64,000 nucleotides of DNA from Tethya wilhelma (taxonomy: Eukaryota > Porifera > Demospongiae > Tethyida > Tethyidae), in assembly GCA_964030475.1 (NCBI GenBank), contig CAXIPT010000014.1:323596-387595 (forward strand), in the 5' to 3' direction. The notes beneath the pieces were generated by a model, which was given only the letters and a program-made list of their open reading frames with translations, had not been told where the DNA came from and searched no databases. Shown here one piece after another: positions 43,130 to 55,350 of the stretch (its first letter is position 1; each line of letters starts with the position of its first letter). Both the position numbers and the translations under genes were made by a program.

Positions 43130-44229
43130 AGACGCAGATTGCAATCTATACCCTCTTATTTGTATTGTAACAATAATAATTATATGCATGCATTGAACTA
43201 CACGATAGAGACTTTAAGCCATTCATTTTACTATGGAAACCATTCAAAATCTGTCTATCTAGGACTTGCTTAAAAAAACTATAACCCCAAAATATCAATA
43301 ATTAAGATTTTTGCGACTTTTCTCTTACTGGCATATTTCAAACTGATGTTCACTTCTTTCAACCTTATCTCATTCACGACTCTATACACCAAATCTGGTA
43401 ACATGTGCTTAATACTATCTCAAATAATGCTAAACGATATTTCAGTTCCTTATCTTAATTGGCAGAGAGCATCTTCCTTTCTTTATCTTGGCTGTTGTGA
43501 TTCTCTTTGTCTTCAACATTCTCCCTCCCTTATTTCTACTCCTCTATCCAACTAGACTCTTTCAGAAAGCTCTAGGCTGTTGTACAAGAATAAGATGGCA
43601 TCTGTTACATGCATTCGCTGATGCCTTTCAAGGATGCTACAAGAATGGCACAAATGGAACCTCGGATTGTGGATACATTGCAGGACTCTATCTACTAGTC
43701 AGAGCTATTGTTCCATTATATGTGGTTTTTGTGTACACCGATAGTCCAACCTACTTAGTTTTGTTTGTAATTTTATAATGCATACATTTTCAATGTTGTT
43801 TGGAATGGTGAGACCATATCGAGATGAATTCTACAACAAATTGGATCTATTCTTTTTCTTTCTTGCACCTCTTCCTCACATGTGGTTTGCTGTACAGCAA
43901 AACAACATAGGTGTAATATCTGAAGCCACAATTTCAATATTCTTTTTGATGTACTACATCTTTATTGTGAGCTACAAACTGCTATCCATATGTTCACCAA
44001 GACTGCTCGAACACTGCATGCAAGCGTTGTTACAGAGAGAAAAGATTGATCCGTTATGAATTCTGTCCAAAGAGAAGTGGCATTGAAGATGTAAGTGATG
44101 ATGATGATGATTTGATGGATAGGTTGGAATATCAACACAACTATCAGCCAGTGGCTACCATGAACACAATGAAGATAACAGTAAGCCTACTAATATTGAA
44201 AGCTGTTCTAATTATGGAACATTCCATTA
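43130..44229 (+). pseudogene. Membrane-family member 3, 5'-truncated and frameshifted
   Basis: Similarity begins at the segment equivalent to YPLICI and CIELHDRDF of member 1, so the signal peptide, ectodomain and first two or three hydrophobic segments are absent. It then runs to the acidic tail (DVSDDDDDLMDRLEYQHNYQ). Frame changes occur near 43175, 43278 and 43455, a stop near 43775, and another shift near 44035. The order of segments is otherwise kept, and DNA identity to member 1 is high in the central block. Confidence 0.8.
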
Positions 44230-45016
44230 ATTCAGTTCGACAATGCCACGGAATTATGTACATGTAATGTATTATTCAACTTGCATAAAATTTATGTCGT
44301 ATTTTACACAAAACAGTAACATACACTGATGTAGAAATGATTAAAGTTGAACATAATCTTAAAAAAGAATTATCAGATGGTGTACAACCCTCGGTGTACT
44401 TAACTAGCTAGCACACATACTGTTATAGACTTATTGTTAAAGAAAATATATATTTGTGAAGGAATTGTGTAGAGCTGGGAAGTGAGGCTAGCAAATTTAC
44501 AAGTGTATCAATCTTAGCTATTAGTGCATAAAGAAAACTAGCCCAGCTTAGACAAATAACTCTGTGATGAAGCAGCACAAGTCACAGACTATGAGCTACT
44601 CTATGATTATACATATAGTGGAGCGCTCTACTGTTGTCATACCAAGGTCTGAGCTGGCTGTCTTGACAAGCACCACAGATAGACATTGCACAGTAAACAA
44701 TCTAGATCAATAGGTGTGGCTTTGGAGCTAAGTGCTAAAAGCAGCACAAAGTCTGAAATTTCAGGAACCAGTGTTTTTGTATACACGAGTTCTCTTTTGA
44801 AGTGCGGCTTACAAAGGTACACTGTTTAGTTTCATACTTTGTCAACTCATCCCTAAACAATTTACAGCTGTATACCACTGTAGTAATGGGCAAACAAAGA
44901 AGAAAGAACAAAGTCTGGGAGCAAAGCTACACGTACGTGTACTATGCAGGTCGGTATTCAAGTACATTAATTTTGGTTCACAACTATGAATGTACACACA
45001 CCATTATAATTACTAG
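44230..45016. other. Stretch without recognised gene
   Basis: Intergenic spacer with no coding or repeat signal that I could support. Confidence 0.5.
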
Positions 45017-45837
45017 GATATGTACAAAAGCATTTTAGTTTGAGAGTAGAAGAACTATTGAACTACTCAATTAACCCTTGGTGGGCGCAAGTGTGTATGT
45101 AGCTGCTATCTGTATATTGTATGTGATGGATTCTTTGAAAGCCATCAACAAAAATAAACTTCAAAATGAAACATAAATAAATTCCTGAAAAAAACAGCTT
45201 CATGTGAAATTAAGAACTGTCCTGGTAATCACTCCATGCCACGATAATAGACTGTCAATGGTATAGTATACATCAATGCAACAACAAGAATCACCTGATT
45301 CAGAAATAATTATTATAATATTTAAATTACAATAGATCAGTCATGACAGCTAATAATTTTCTAACAGTATGGTTTAGTACATCATACTGAAATTATAGTA
45401 TCTAATAACCGTATAGCTGGAAATATTGACGGCGATTTTAATTTGACCGTTTGACAGTCAAAGTCCAAATTGTCAAATTTAAATCTGCCAATATTTTGGG
45501 CGCCGTATATGAATGTGTATTATGCGCACACGCAAATCATCAAATTTAAATTCGTCAATATTTTTATTTTACGTTCTACAAAGCAAACCATCAAATTTTT
45601 TATCCACAAAATTTAATTTATCTAGAATTCATAAACCAACAAATACAGTCTCTCAAAACTTTCAGCATATTTGCTTGAGGATAGTTCATTTCTGTTATTA
45701 CTGTAACAGTAAACCATACACTAATTTGTTATTTTAATGAAGATATAATTAAGATCATGGTTTCTGAGGGATATCAGGTAAAACAACAGCTATTTCAATA
45801 TAGGTTTGCTGAACAGGCTGATAAATATATTCACAGC
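45017..45837 (+). promoter_or_regulatory. Upstream region of member 4, duplicated from the member 2 flank
   Basis: 45017-45320 matches 39618-39945. At 45409-45520 a small inverted-repeat sequence (GGAAATATTGACGGC, then GCCAATATTTTGGGC) looks like a MITE related to the one at 38937. No defined promoter motif. Confidence 0.4.
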
Positions 45838-47619
45838 ATGCGTTCATTGCTAGTTGTAACAGTGATAGTAGTGGCTTTGGCTCAACTACTACAAGATGAA
45901 GCTCAAGGCTTGACAGAAGATTGTGAGCAAAAGAAAACAACAGACCAGACATTTTTGGGAGGAGAAACTACCTTGGCTACTTCAGATGAAGTACATTGCA
46001 ACACGACCAACCAAAGAACAAAAGAAAGGAATTTTAAAATTCAAAGGTGGTACAATGATGCTCCAAACAATTCAAAGGTATGCTCTGACTCAATAGGGGA
46101 AATATTCTACTGCAAAGATCAACAATGCAGTGGTACCAATGACACTCAAAAGGGTTTGGCAGTGTTTACATACAAGAGAAAGTGTGCTAAGTGTCTTGGC
46201 AGTTTCAGAGGTTGGACATTATACCTATTCCTTGCCACATTCCCTACAACAGTGTTCTTCTTCATAATTTTGGGGTGTGGCATTAAAGCCACATCACCTC
46301 CTATGAATGCATTTGTGTGTCTGATCCACTTAGGAGTCTACACTACAAACAGGAATATAGATGACTATAGAATATACAATACTGCACAAGGAAAAAAATT
46401 GTTAGAAGCTGGTGAAGTTGCACTGGAAATATTCAGTATATGGAATATGGACTTTTTTCGATACAGGATTCCTCTGTTCTGTATTGACAAACACCTAACA
46501 ACTGCTAATATTCTAGCAATGGAATACATAGTTGCAATCTATCCTCTCATTTGTATTGCAATTATATACCTATGCATTGAATTACACGACAGAGACTTTA
46601 AGCCACTTGTTTTTCTATGGAAACCATTCAAAAAGTGTCTATCCAGGACTTGCTTGAAAAACTATAACCCTAAAATGTCAACTATTGAAATTTTTGCAAC
46701 ATTTCTTTTACTAGCATATTCTAAACTGATGTTCACCTCATTTAACATTATTACATTCACAACTTTATATACCAAGTCAGGGAACATGTGCTTTACTGCT
46801 TCTCAAAGAATGCTAAATGATATCTCAGTTCCTTATCTTGGCAGAGAGCATCTTCCTTTCTTCATCTTGGCTGTTGTGATTCTCTTTGTCTTTAACATTC
46901 TCCCTCTCTTATTTCTACTCCTCTATTCAACTAGACTCTTCCAGAAAGCTCTAGGCTGTTGTACAAGAATAAGGTGGCATCCGTTACATGCATTCGCTGA
47001 TGCCTTTCAAGGATGTTACAAGAATGGTACAAATGGAACCTCAGATTGTCGATACTTTGCCGGACTTTATCTACTTGTCAGAGCTCTTGTTCCAATGTTT
47101 GGATTTTTTGTAGACATGGATAGTACAACCTACTCAGTTTTCTTTACAACTTTACTGCATACATTTTCGATGCTGTTTGGAATGGTGAGACCTTATCGAG
47201 ATGAATTCTACAACAAATTGGATCTACTATAATTCTTCTTTCTTGCACCTCTTCCTCAAATGTGGTTTGGTGTGTACCAGAACAATGTGGGGTCAATATT
47301 AGAAGCCACAATTGTAGTTTTTTTCTTGATTTATTACATCTATATTGTGAGCTACAAACTGCTATCCATATGCTCACCAAGACTGCTTGAACACTGCAAA
47401 CGTTGTTACAGAGAGAAAAGATTGATCCGTTATGAAATCTGTCCGAAGAGAAGAGGCCTTGAAGATGTAAGTGATGATGATGATGATTTGATGGATAGGT
47501 TGGAATACCGACACAACCACCAGCCACTCGTGATGACTACCAGCAGTGAACATCTAATTCATGAGGACAACAAAGACACACAGACACACAGTTATTCCAA
47601 CTATGGGACTATCCAATAG
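45838..47619 (+). pseudogene. Membrane-family member 4, complete except for one in-frame TAA
   Basis: The frame opens at an ATG at 45757, but the ATG at 45838 aligns with member 1 and starts a good signal peptide (MRSLLVVTVIVVALAQ). Domain layout is as in member 1, with the acidic tail (DVSDDDDDLMDRLEYRHNHQ) and end SNYGTIQ. A single TAA at 47230-47232 lies between LDLL and FFFLAP and is one codon extra relative to member 1; the frame then continues without further lesions to 47619. It is therefore either a very recent pseudogene, a sequencing or assembly error, or a shortened protein lacking the last one or two membrane segments. Confidence 0.8.
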
Positions 47620-49260
47620 CTCAAACATAAATAAACTTATATAAGCATATTGGTGTAGTATAACACTTAGTGACATATGCAGTTTATAACTAAATATAAT
47701 AATCATTATGTGTAATTTTACATTCTGTAGAAGCCAATAACACTAGTATAATAACTATAGGTGCATACATGTAGAATGCAATTATCTGAAATAAAAATGG
47801 ATTTGCTTTCATAAGTGATAAAAGCTTTTTTAAACCGTTGAAGCTTGTACATATTATATTATCAAAAGGAGTGCAACTTGCTTCACACATCACACTCTTA
47901 TAGTCAATGATCGATGTAGTAATTTAAAATATATGTACACTAGCTTCTACTTCAAATAAGCACTGATTCATTCACACAATTACGTGACTGTCAGACATCA
48001 CAGATGACTATTTACAGATTTTTGCCATTTTTGCAACCAGTTATATAGCTTTGTTTTGGGCTGCTAAAGATGGGGCTAGCAATCATTGAGACATGCAGAT
48101 AACAAAAGACAACAAAAACACCTGATTATCTCGTTAGCTGTGTTTTGTGTATAGTTGTGCAACGGAGAAATAAGCAACTGTGAAAGAAGCTAGCGTGATG
48201 GAGGAACCATGCAATCTTTAATTCGAATATACAGAACCCCTTGGTATGTCTTGTCAGCGATCTAAAAAACAGTCAGCCATTCTTATATAATTGTAGTGCT
48301 TGACATTCTATTCTTGGCTAGCACCTGTGACTGCATGTCTAACTATACATTAGCTAACCTATAATAGCTCTCTAGGAACACTTTTCATAGATTAATCATT
48401 GGATTCTCAGAAAACAAGTACAGCCTTTTAGCTCGCGGTCACACAACTTCCAGTGGCCCTCTGTTATACACACACACACACATTATAGTTGCAAGACCCA
48501 TAAAAGGGGGCACTCAATATGTGGTTGAGTGCCACATACTTAAGGGTATGCAACTATAGTTTGTTTACCATTGACTCATCCAGTAAAATTTTAGTTGCTA
48601 GACAATTTCAAACAAACACCCACACACCCACACCCACACCCATGCACATGCACATATACATACACAACTTTAATTGCCTCCAATAATTCAGATGAAAAAA
48701 CATGGTATAATTATAACTTAGCTAAACAATGTAATACAGAGACTCACAAAATTATTTGCAAGTTAGCCAAATATGTAAATAGGAATATTTCCCAAGAGGA
48801 GGTCGATGACCGCACAAATAAATTATTCTAATACATAACAGTCACCGTCAGTTGTGCATAGTAGTTTAAACTTGTCTTGGGAAAAATATTTGGAAATAAA
48901 CATAGTCCTATAATTACCTAAACATAACCTGCAATTGCAAAGCTCAAGCTCTCCATTTTTTTTTAATCTATACTTATCCTTTTGTGACTTATACATTTTT
49001 ATAAAGTGAGAGAGCAGTCTACACTAAGTATATGCTTCTTTGACAGTCAGATATGCACATCCCATGTATTATAAGTCTTGATTTGTCAGCATACAATGTA
49101 AAAACAGTCAGCCATTCTTGTTGTGCATGTTTTTCTATCTTAGGATAGCACTTAATACCTAAGCAAACTTTCTAGGAATACTTTATAATTATAACTTGCA
49201 TTCTCCATAGTTAAGAGAAAAAGTAGCCTATTGGCTCAAGGTCACATTAATTCCAGTGAC
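47620..49260. other. Intergenic region made of duplicated flanks
   Basis: 48733-49010 is homologous to 61143-61400, the upstream flank of member 5 (shared GACTCACAAAATTATT, CTAAACATAACCTG and CTCAAGCTCTCCA), but no gene follows it here. 48260-48475 and 49080-49290 are related direct repeats (CAGTCAGCCATTCTT, CCAGTG.CCCT near a CA run). No intact gene. Confidence 0.5.
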
Positions 49261-49315
49261 CCTCCACTACACACACACACAAACACACACACACACACAC
49301 ATGTACATACACACA

Positions 49316-49381
<66 letters not shown>
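49261..49381. repeat. (CA)n / (CACG)n microsatellite
   Basis: About 120 bases of CA with a short ACGC segment. Frames through it on both strands encode only TH, VC or AR repeats. Confidence 0.95.
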
Positions 49382-49383
<2 letters not shown>

Positions 49384-49388
49384 GTGTA

Positions 49389-49510
49389 TCATACGTACGG
49401 TAGTACGTATAGTAGGAATGGGTCGACTGTCCCATAGACACAATACAAAATGTTCATGCTTATAAACTTTCAGGGAAAGAAAAAGTGGCGTTAGGGAGAG
49501 AAGGTTAGCC
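49389..49510 (-). repeat. 3'-end fragment of repeat R, inverted
   Basis: Carries the terminal hairpin and GTAGGAATGGG box of repeat R in reverse orientation, followed by CTTTCAGGGAAAGAAA. Confidence 0.75.
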
Positions 49511-50030
49511 AATTAAAAAATTCGCTATTAACCCTTTTCTGACTGTTGAAATTAATCAGTGTGTACTTCACTTACAGCATTATATCTTTTTACTGCAGGC
49601 ATAACTTGTAATATGCATTATTAATTCTCTTGCAATATAATATTTACATTGTCACTGACAACTGATGACCCGGAAGTTAGATGCACATGCCAGTGCATGT
49701 AATTACTGCCCCCCTCTCGCTGGACTTTGATGGTGTCAGATTGTATGACATGCATGCATGGCTAAAAATATTGATCATGCATAGTTTTATTTACTGAGAT
49801 GGATTGTCCAAGTTCACTGGTAGTGAAACATAGCTATACCATGAATGCACTAATATGCTGCGACAATATTAATTTTTAAAACATTGTGAGATTGAGGTAA
49901 GATGCTCCAAAAAGATATTCCTCTATCAGCTAGATATTCATCCTACTCCAGATCAAAACCTGCAAGTTGAAACAGAATTAATGATTATTATATAGCTAGT
50001 ACTAAAAGAACCTGATTATTACAATTACAA
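49511..50030. other. Stretch without recognised gene
   Basis: AT-rich spacer between two repeat R copies; no coding signal. Confidence 0.5.
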
Positions 50031-51040
50031 GTAGTAAAAATTTTGAAAAAATAAGTAGTGTAGGAATGGGCAGTGCGGTAAAAAGTATTGGAACAAGGCA
50101 GGGTCTCAGTTTCAACACATGACTACTTCATTTTTATTTTTTAACCCTCATATGGATTTTTCAGTTTCGTGTTGCAATAATCTGTACACTATTATAGTAC
50201 CATAGCTTATCATAATTATATTGCATTGGTTCACTCATGATTATAATAGTTATTTGGCTAAGCAATGGAGTAAACTATAATAGACAGGTATATAACCCGC
50301 TGGCCAAGAGTTGGGCATAAAAATGAAGTAGTCATGTGCCGAAACTGAGACCCTGCCTGAGACCCTGCCTTGTTCCAATACTTTTTACCGCACTGCCCAT
50401 TCCTACACTACTTATTTTTTCAAAATTTTTACTACTTGTTCATTCACTTTTTTCAACACTACAGTGTGGAAACTATCAGAGACTGGTTAGTCCCTACAAA
50501 AAGCTTGAGTATCAGCTACATGCACTTCATTATGCTAGAGGCTAGTGCGCATGCGCATAATAATGCCACGTGGATAATGACCTGTGAACTCTACCTACAA
50601 AGATGGCTGCATTGTAGTACATGAATTTATACACTAAGTTTCAAAGCTTTCTAGTTTTTGTTCAGGCCTATTTACGATGAAAACGAGTATAAAGGAACGT
50701 ACTACCCAAGAAAAGAACTTACTTTGTGGCGTCAAAGTTGGCTCAACAATTTCTGGTTCTCTGGAAATCGTTTTCAAGTAAGTCAGTTAGAAGGAAGTAA
50801 GTTAGGAGAACAAAATTGCACTAGTGTGGCTTCTCGCAAGCGCTCTCTCTATGAGTGAGCAGAAAAGTTTTGGCAAAGTTTAAGCCTTCAATGCAGTTGG
50901 TTTTCTGTAAAGGAGAGCCTCTGAGCAAGTTTGAAGCCTCTACTTTGTGTTGTTAGATTTTTATGGCGATAAATATTTTGTATTGTGTCTATGGGACAGT
51001 CGGCCCATTCCTACTATACGTACTACCGTACGTATGATAG
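50031..51040 (+). repeat. Complete but diverged copy of repeat R
   Basis: Starts GTAGTAAAAATTTTGAAAAA and contains the inverted-repeat module (about 50031-50130 against 50310-50445). It ends with the conserved CCATTCCTACTATACGTAC hairpin. It is the most diverged of the long copies, so it is probably an older insertion. Confidence 0.75.
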
Positions 51041-51419
51041 CTACATGCAGTAGAACCTCCGACTGGACGATTCTCGGTTGAAGCACTACAAACAGAACCT
51101 CTGAGAAGAGGACAACTTCTCCACAAAGGACAAAAAGAAACGAATTTATATTGTCCCCAAAGTGTCCATTTTGGAGGTTTGAGTGTATGAATGTCTATAG
51201 GCTGGGACAGGCTAAGAACTAGTACAGACGATACTATACAATTTACAGCTGCAGCTGCTTTCCCAGGCTCCTCCAAGCTCATTTGCAAAATTAAACATGA
51301 AAACATTTACAAAGAAGGAATCTGGGCCCGGGACAAGCTAACTCACAATAACACTATGCATATGATGAGATAAACAAGCAATATGCAACATGAGCTTTTC
51401 TACCAAGAAAAAAATCATT
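51041..51419. other. Small repeat fragment and unassigned sequence
   Basis: 51053-51185 has GAACCTCCGACTGGA at the left and TTTTGGAGGTTTGAG at the right, with TTGTCCCCAAAGTGTCC inside; this looks like a degraded inverted-repeat element. The rest, up to the target duplication at 51420, shows no recognisable gene. Confidence 0.35.
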
Positions 51420-51428
51420 CTGTACGAC
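51420..51428 (+). repeat. Left 9-bp target-site duplication of the giant element
   Basis: CTGTACGAC, identical to 59731-59739. It directly abuts the GGTC start of the element. Nine bases fits MULE-type integration. Confidence 0.85.
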
Positions 51429-52087
51429 GGTCAGATAGATCTTTACGTAAAACTACAGAAATTGCCATGATTAACTCATGGGAAGATTTTACGTGACCTG
51501 TCCCATGGGTTAATCATGGGGGAGTTTTACGTCACTTCTACCCTGATTCAATCATGGCATGATTTTACGTAACATGGAAAACATTACCACAATTGTATAT
51601 GGTGCAATATTTATATGGGAAGATTTTACGTCAGTACTTTGACCTCACGTAAAAGCTCCCCATATAATATAGCTATCTGTACTCAAACATGTGGGGATGC
51701 TTTAGTCGAGAACTTTGACCTCACGTAAAATCTCCCCATATAATATCCCTGGCAACTAATGTGGCCACATTATAAGAAACAATAGATTCACTCCAAAGAA
51801 GTGTCCTTTGACCTCACGTAAAATCTCCCCATGTAACATCCCTGGCAACTAATGTGGCCACATTATAAGAAAAAATAGATTCACTCCAAAGAAGTGTCCT
51901 TTGACCTCACGTAAAATCTCCCCATGTAACATCCCTGGCAACTAGGGTGGCCACATTATAAGAAAAAATAGATTCACTCCAAAGAAGTGTCCTTTGACTT
52001 CATGTGACTGAAATCTTCCATTAAATCAAAACTGGTTAGATCAGTGTGAGACCTGTTTAAGGGAGAACTTTAAAAACTCTTCAGGTA
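51429..52087 (+). repeat. Left terminal inverted repeat with 93-bp subterminal units
   Basis: The outer part has five or more ACGTAAAA/TTTTACGT motifs at irregular spacing. Three tandem 93-base units begin at 51714, 51807 and 51900, each TTTGACCTCACGTAAAATCT then CCTGGCAACTA and GTGGCCACATTATAAGAA. A partial fourth starts at 51993. The inner limit (TCAGGTA near 52087) is where similarity to the right repeat ends. Confidence 0.85.
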
Positions 52088-52710
52088 GCTAGCTATATGC
52101 CTTCTAAACAACAACTGGGATGATTTTATATGTGAACTTTATTCTCTCATCAGCTCTCTCCTCTCATCACAACTTGATGATTCATATCTATGTGGGGAAT
52201 GGGACGGTCACCACCAATCCAATCAAAGATCTGCAACATCAGTGGCACGGGCCAGTGGCCAGTCTCTTTGCCATTCTACGTCAGAAACCGTCTTCACATC
52301 ACCTATAAACACTGATCATATTAAATATTATTATTATTACATCAACAGTGATAGCTGTGAACACTGACCACAAGCAACATATAAAATTAAAACTATAGTG
52401 ATAATTATTCTAAATAGATGTACTGTAGGTATATAAATGATGACAATACCTGCATGAGTCATGGTCATCGAGTATCAGGTCTCTAGGCCATTGGCAGACT
52501 GAGTGCATTGACACGTACACTCCAAGAGTGTCCAAGTGGCGATGTAATTACAAGACTTTGACCTTTTGCACATCATTCAGCTCCACCCTTCTAACTAGCT
52601 GCTAATCAGGTATTGTCTTTCTAATCCATGAAGCTGATTGGTTAGTTCTTGCAGAAGACGCGGGATATTCTCAAGTAGATTTGTAACTGCAAGAGACTAT
52701 ACTGTTGATC
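52088..52710 (+). promoter_or_regulatory. Leader region between left inverted repeat and first exon
   Basis: About 620 bases without an apparent exon. It should contain the element's promoter; no specific core promoter motif is visible. A short frame at 52120-52308 has no recognisable domain. Confidence 0.3.
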
Positions 52711-53472
52711 ATGGCTATTTCCAAGTCTACTAGTACAGTGCTCGTTATTTCTATCACAATTTCTCTCTGGTGCACTGCTTCTGGATTGTCTACATGTTCT
52801 TTTCAGAACAGTTTGTTGTGGACAGGGACAAGTACAGCCAACTGGAGTAATGTTGCTCTACCACACTGCTGCAGCCAAGCAAACAGCCTGGTTTCAGCAA
52901 CACCACAGATCAGATTCCAACTGCCACCACTTCAAACGAAGGAAACAGAGTTTATTGACCATATCAAAATTTCTTCCATGAATTCGAAGGATATTTTGAT
53001 GGACCCTCATATGGCATGCTACATAGGAAGCAGGAGAACTGATTTCTATTCCCCTGTCCCCAACATCTCGAAATCAAGTCTTTGCACTAAAACTTTATTT
53101 GCTAAATGTCGGACTCTGTTAACCATTCCAATTTGTATAGTGGTAGCTTCGATCGTCACTATGTTGTTTGCCTGGTATGTGTGTTCAATGCTCACGATTG
53201 GCACCTACCTGATCATGTCAACCATCTGTGAGTCTCCCAAAATGTCACTTTATCCTCTCTTTGAAACTTTCACTAAGAAATTGCAGGTGTTGAAAGACCA
53301 TAACCATGGTAGGTTAATTAGTTTGTGGTTTTAGCATGACATTGTGGTTTTGAAATCATGCCCTTATACAAATGATTATTCATAGTAGCTGATTATCAAC
53401 CTATAGGATCAAACCCTTCCATGGTTTTCAAAATACTAAAGTGTTTCCTATGGAAAATGATGTCCAACAAAG
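52711..53472 (+). CDS. Signal-peptide/transmembrane exons of the giant element
   Basis: Exon A 52711-53308 starts at an ATG with a signal peptide (MAISKSTSTVLVISITISLW). It continues through a Cys-containing ectodomain of about 120 residues with NWSN and NIS sequons, then a long hydrophobic segment (LTIPICIVVASIVTMLFAWY). It ends before GTAGGT. Exon B 53407-53472 has AG and GT borders. Both exons end in phase 1 and fit the start of the ubiquitin-like segment at 53560, so a spliced protein joining a membrane anchor to the helicase is possible. It could equally be a separate gene or captured cargo. No homology recognised. Confidence 0.5.
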
Positions 53473-53559
53473 GTATATAAAGCGATAATCAATAGCAGAA
53501 TCTGTTTTATCATGTTCATTGCTCTATTATGATTAAATTTTTTTGTCTTCACATATTAG

Positions 53560-55350
53560 ACAAATATGATAAGAGGAAGCACCTTTTCATCCACTTTCCT
53601 TCTGGTCAAATTCTTAACGTTTCCTTTGAAAAGTTTAATGGGATTGATCCACTCCAACTCCTCAAGTGTTTTGTTGAAAGTAAAACAGGTATATCCAGCA
53701 AAGTGATCAAATTTCAATGCAACAACAAATGCATTCAAACTGGTGATGATGTATCTTCCTTGCCTTTACATGCTAATATTCATCTAAGATTTGAATTACC
53801 TGGTGGCCAAAATTGTGATGTATGTTTTGCATATGCCTCCTTCCATTGCCAAGAGTGTGAACAATATTTCTGTGAAGAATGCTGTAAACGAGTTCATAAT
53901 CACCCAAAACGTACAAGCCACAACCCTACTCTTATGGATGCAAACCAGAGTACCAAGAGTGATGACAATGCCTTCAGCAGTTCTCATCCCAGTAACAGTA
54001 GTGGGGCTAGCATTAGTTGTACTCAATCTGCAGCCGATGATGATTCATTTTGCCCTCAGTTTGATATATCCTTTCAGGATGCTATGTTAGTTGCAACATT
54101 AGCTGAGAAATTTGGCTTGACTGGATTTAAAAGTTTCCAAAAAAAAATCATCGATGCCACTCTAGATGGACGAGATACCTTAGTCATTCATCCAACAGGA
54201 AGTGGTAAAAGCTTATGCTTCCAGTTTCCACCTGTGTTTCAAGACAAAAAGGTGTTTGTTATCACACCAACTATTAGCTTGATGCCGAGACCAAGTAGAA
54301 AATTTGCAACAATTAGGTATCAACAGCACATTTTTAGGATCTGCACAGTTGGATAAGCAAGCTGAAATCAATGCATTAGATCCAGAAAGTGATGTTCGCA
54401 TTATTTTCATAACACCTGAGTGGATTTCTAAACCTGATAAATTGCACAAAGTGCAAGAATTAGCCACTGCTGGTAAGCTATCACTGTTAGCAATAGATGA
54501 AGCTCATTTAGTATCAGAATGGTCAGATTTTCGAAAGGCATACCTTACTCTTCAAGATCTTCATATTCATTTTCGAAATACACCAATTATGGCTCTTACC
54601 GCAACGGCAACCCCAAAAATCGAGGAAGATATCAAAAAGTTGCTTCGTAATCCCTTAGTGAGTAAAGCATCTATTAATCGACCAAATATTTTTTTGTCTG
54701 CACTTGAAGTGGAAACACATCCTTCTAGTGATTTCTTTCACACATTTGCTAATCATGTTGCTGACATCAGCAATTCTGAGCCTACTATTGTTTACACAGA
54801 TTTTATTGCAGACATAGGTTTGATTGTAAGTTCTCTAGCTGACTTAGATGTAGAAGCAGTTGGTTATTATGGTGAAATGGATCCTAGAGAAAGACAGGAA
54901 TCATATCAGAGATGGAAGTCAGGTGAAGTTAACATCATGGTTGCCACAAAAGCTTTTGGCATGGGGATAAACAAAAGCAATATTCGTCATGTAATACGAA
55001 ATGGTGTACCAGAGAGCATGATATCTTGGACCCAAGAATTTGGTAGGGCTGGTAGAGATGGACAGCAGTCCACTGCAACTATCTTATACCGAAAAAGTGA
55101 TGTGAAACATGCTGATGCTTGGGTTTGGAATAATATTAGAGACAGGAACAAGTGTGAACGAATCTTAAATGACTTTTCTAGATCATGGAGATTTGTTGAA
55201 GCACATTTAGCTGGTTACTGCAGGAGAAAATTGCTGGTGGAAATGTTTGGTGAATCAGACGAGCCTACATTTAATAGTAACTGTTGTGATGTCTGCAATG
55301 GTTGCAAGCGTGAGAATTTTCATCATTTTAACGAAGAACTTAGAATTCTA
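53560..55350 (+). CDS. Ubiquitin-like, B-box and RecQ-type DEAH helicase part (one-base frameshift)
   Basis: Begins after TATTAG with a ubiquitin-like segment of about 85 residues ending NIHLRFELPGG, compare the LRLRGG end of ubiquitin. A B-box-like zinc finger follows (CDVCFAYASFHCQECEQYFC and CC..VHNH), then a Ser-rich linker. The RecQ core has motif 0 (FGLTGFKSFQKKII), Walker A (HPTGSGKS), DEAH (AIDEAHLVSEW), ALTATATP, VATKAFGMGINK and the arginine finger region QEFGRAGRDGQ. A zinc-binding Cys cluster closes it (GYCRRK, CCDVCNGC). One extra C at 54285-54286 shifts the frame after ISLM; reading continues in frame +1 from QQLGINSTFLG. Coding then reaches EELRIL, where the nested MITE begins. 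RecQ helicases unwind DNA 3' to 5'; a role in transposition intermediates is inferred. Confidence 0.85.

Noticed and set aside
49231..49512. Open frames rich in TH, VC and AR dipeptides
   Set aside because: They are translations of the CA microsatellite on both strands.
50336..50624. Frames with FLPHCPFLHYLFF-type sequence
   Set aside because: Translated inverted-repeat module of repeat R, seen again at 61044 and 38465.
51714..51992. Regular 93-bp repeats taken as a CRISPR array
   Set aside because: Units are tandem without unique spacers and occur inverted at the other end of the transposon; they are subterminal repeats.
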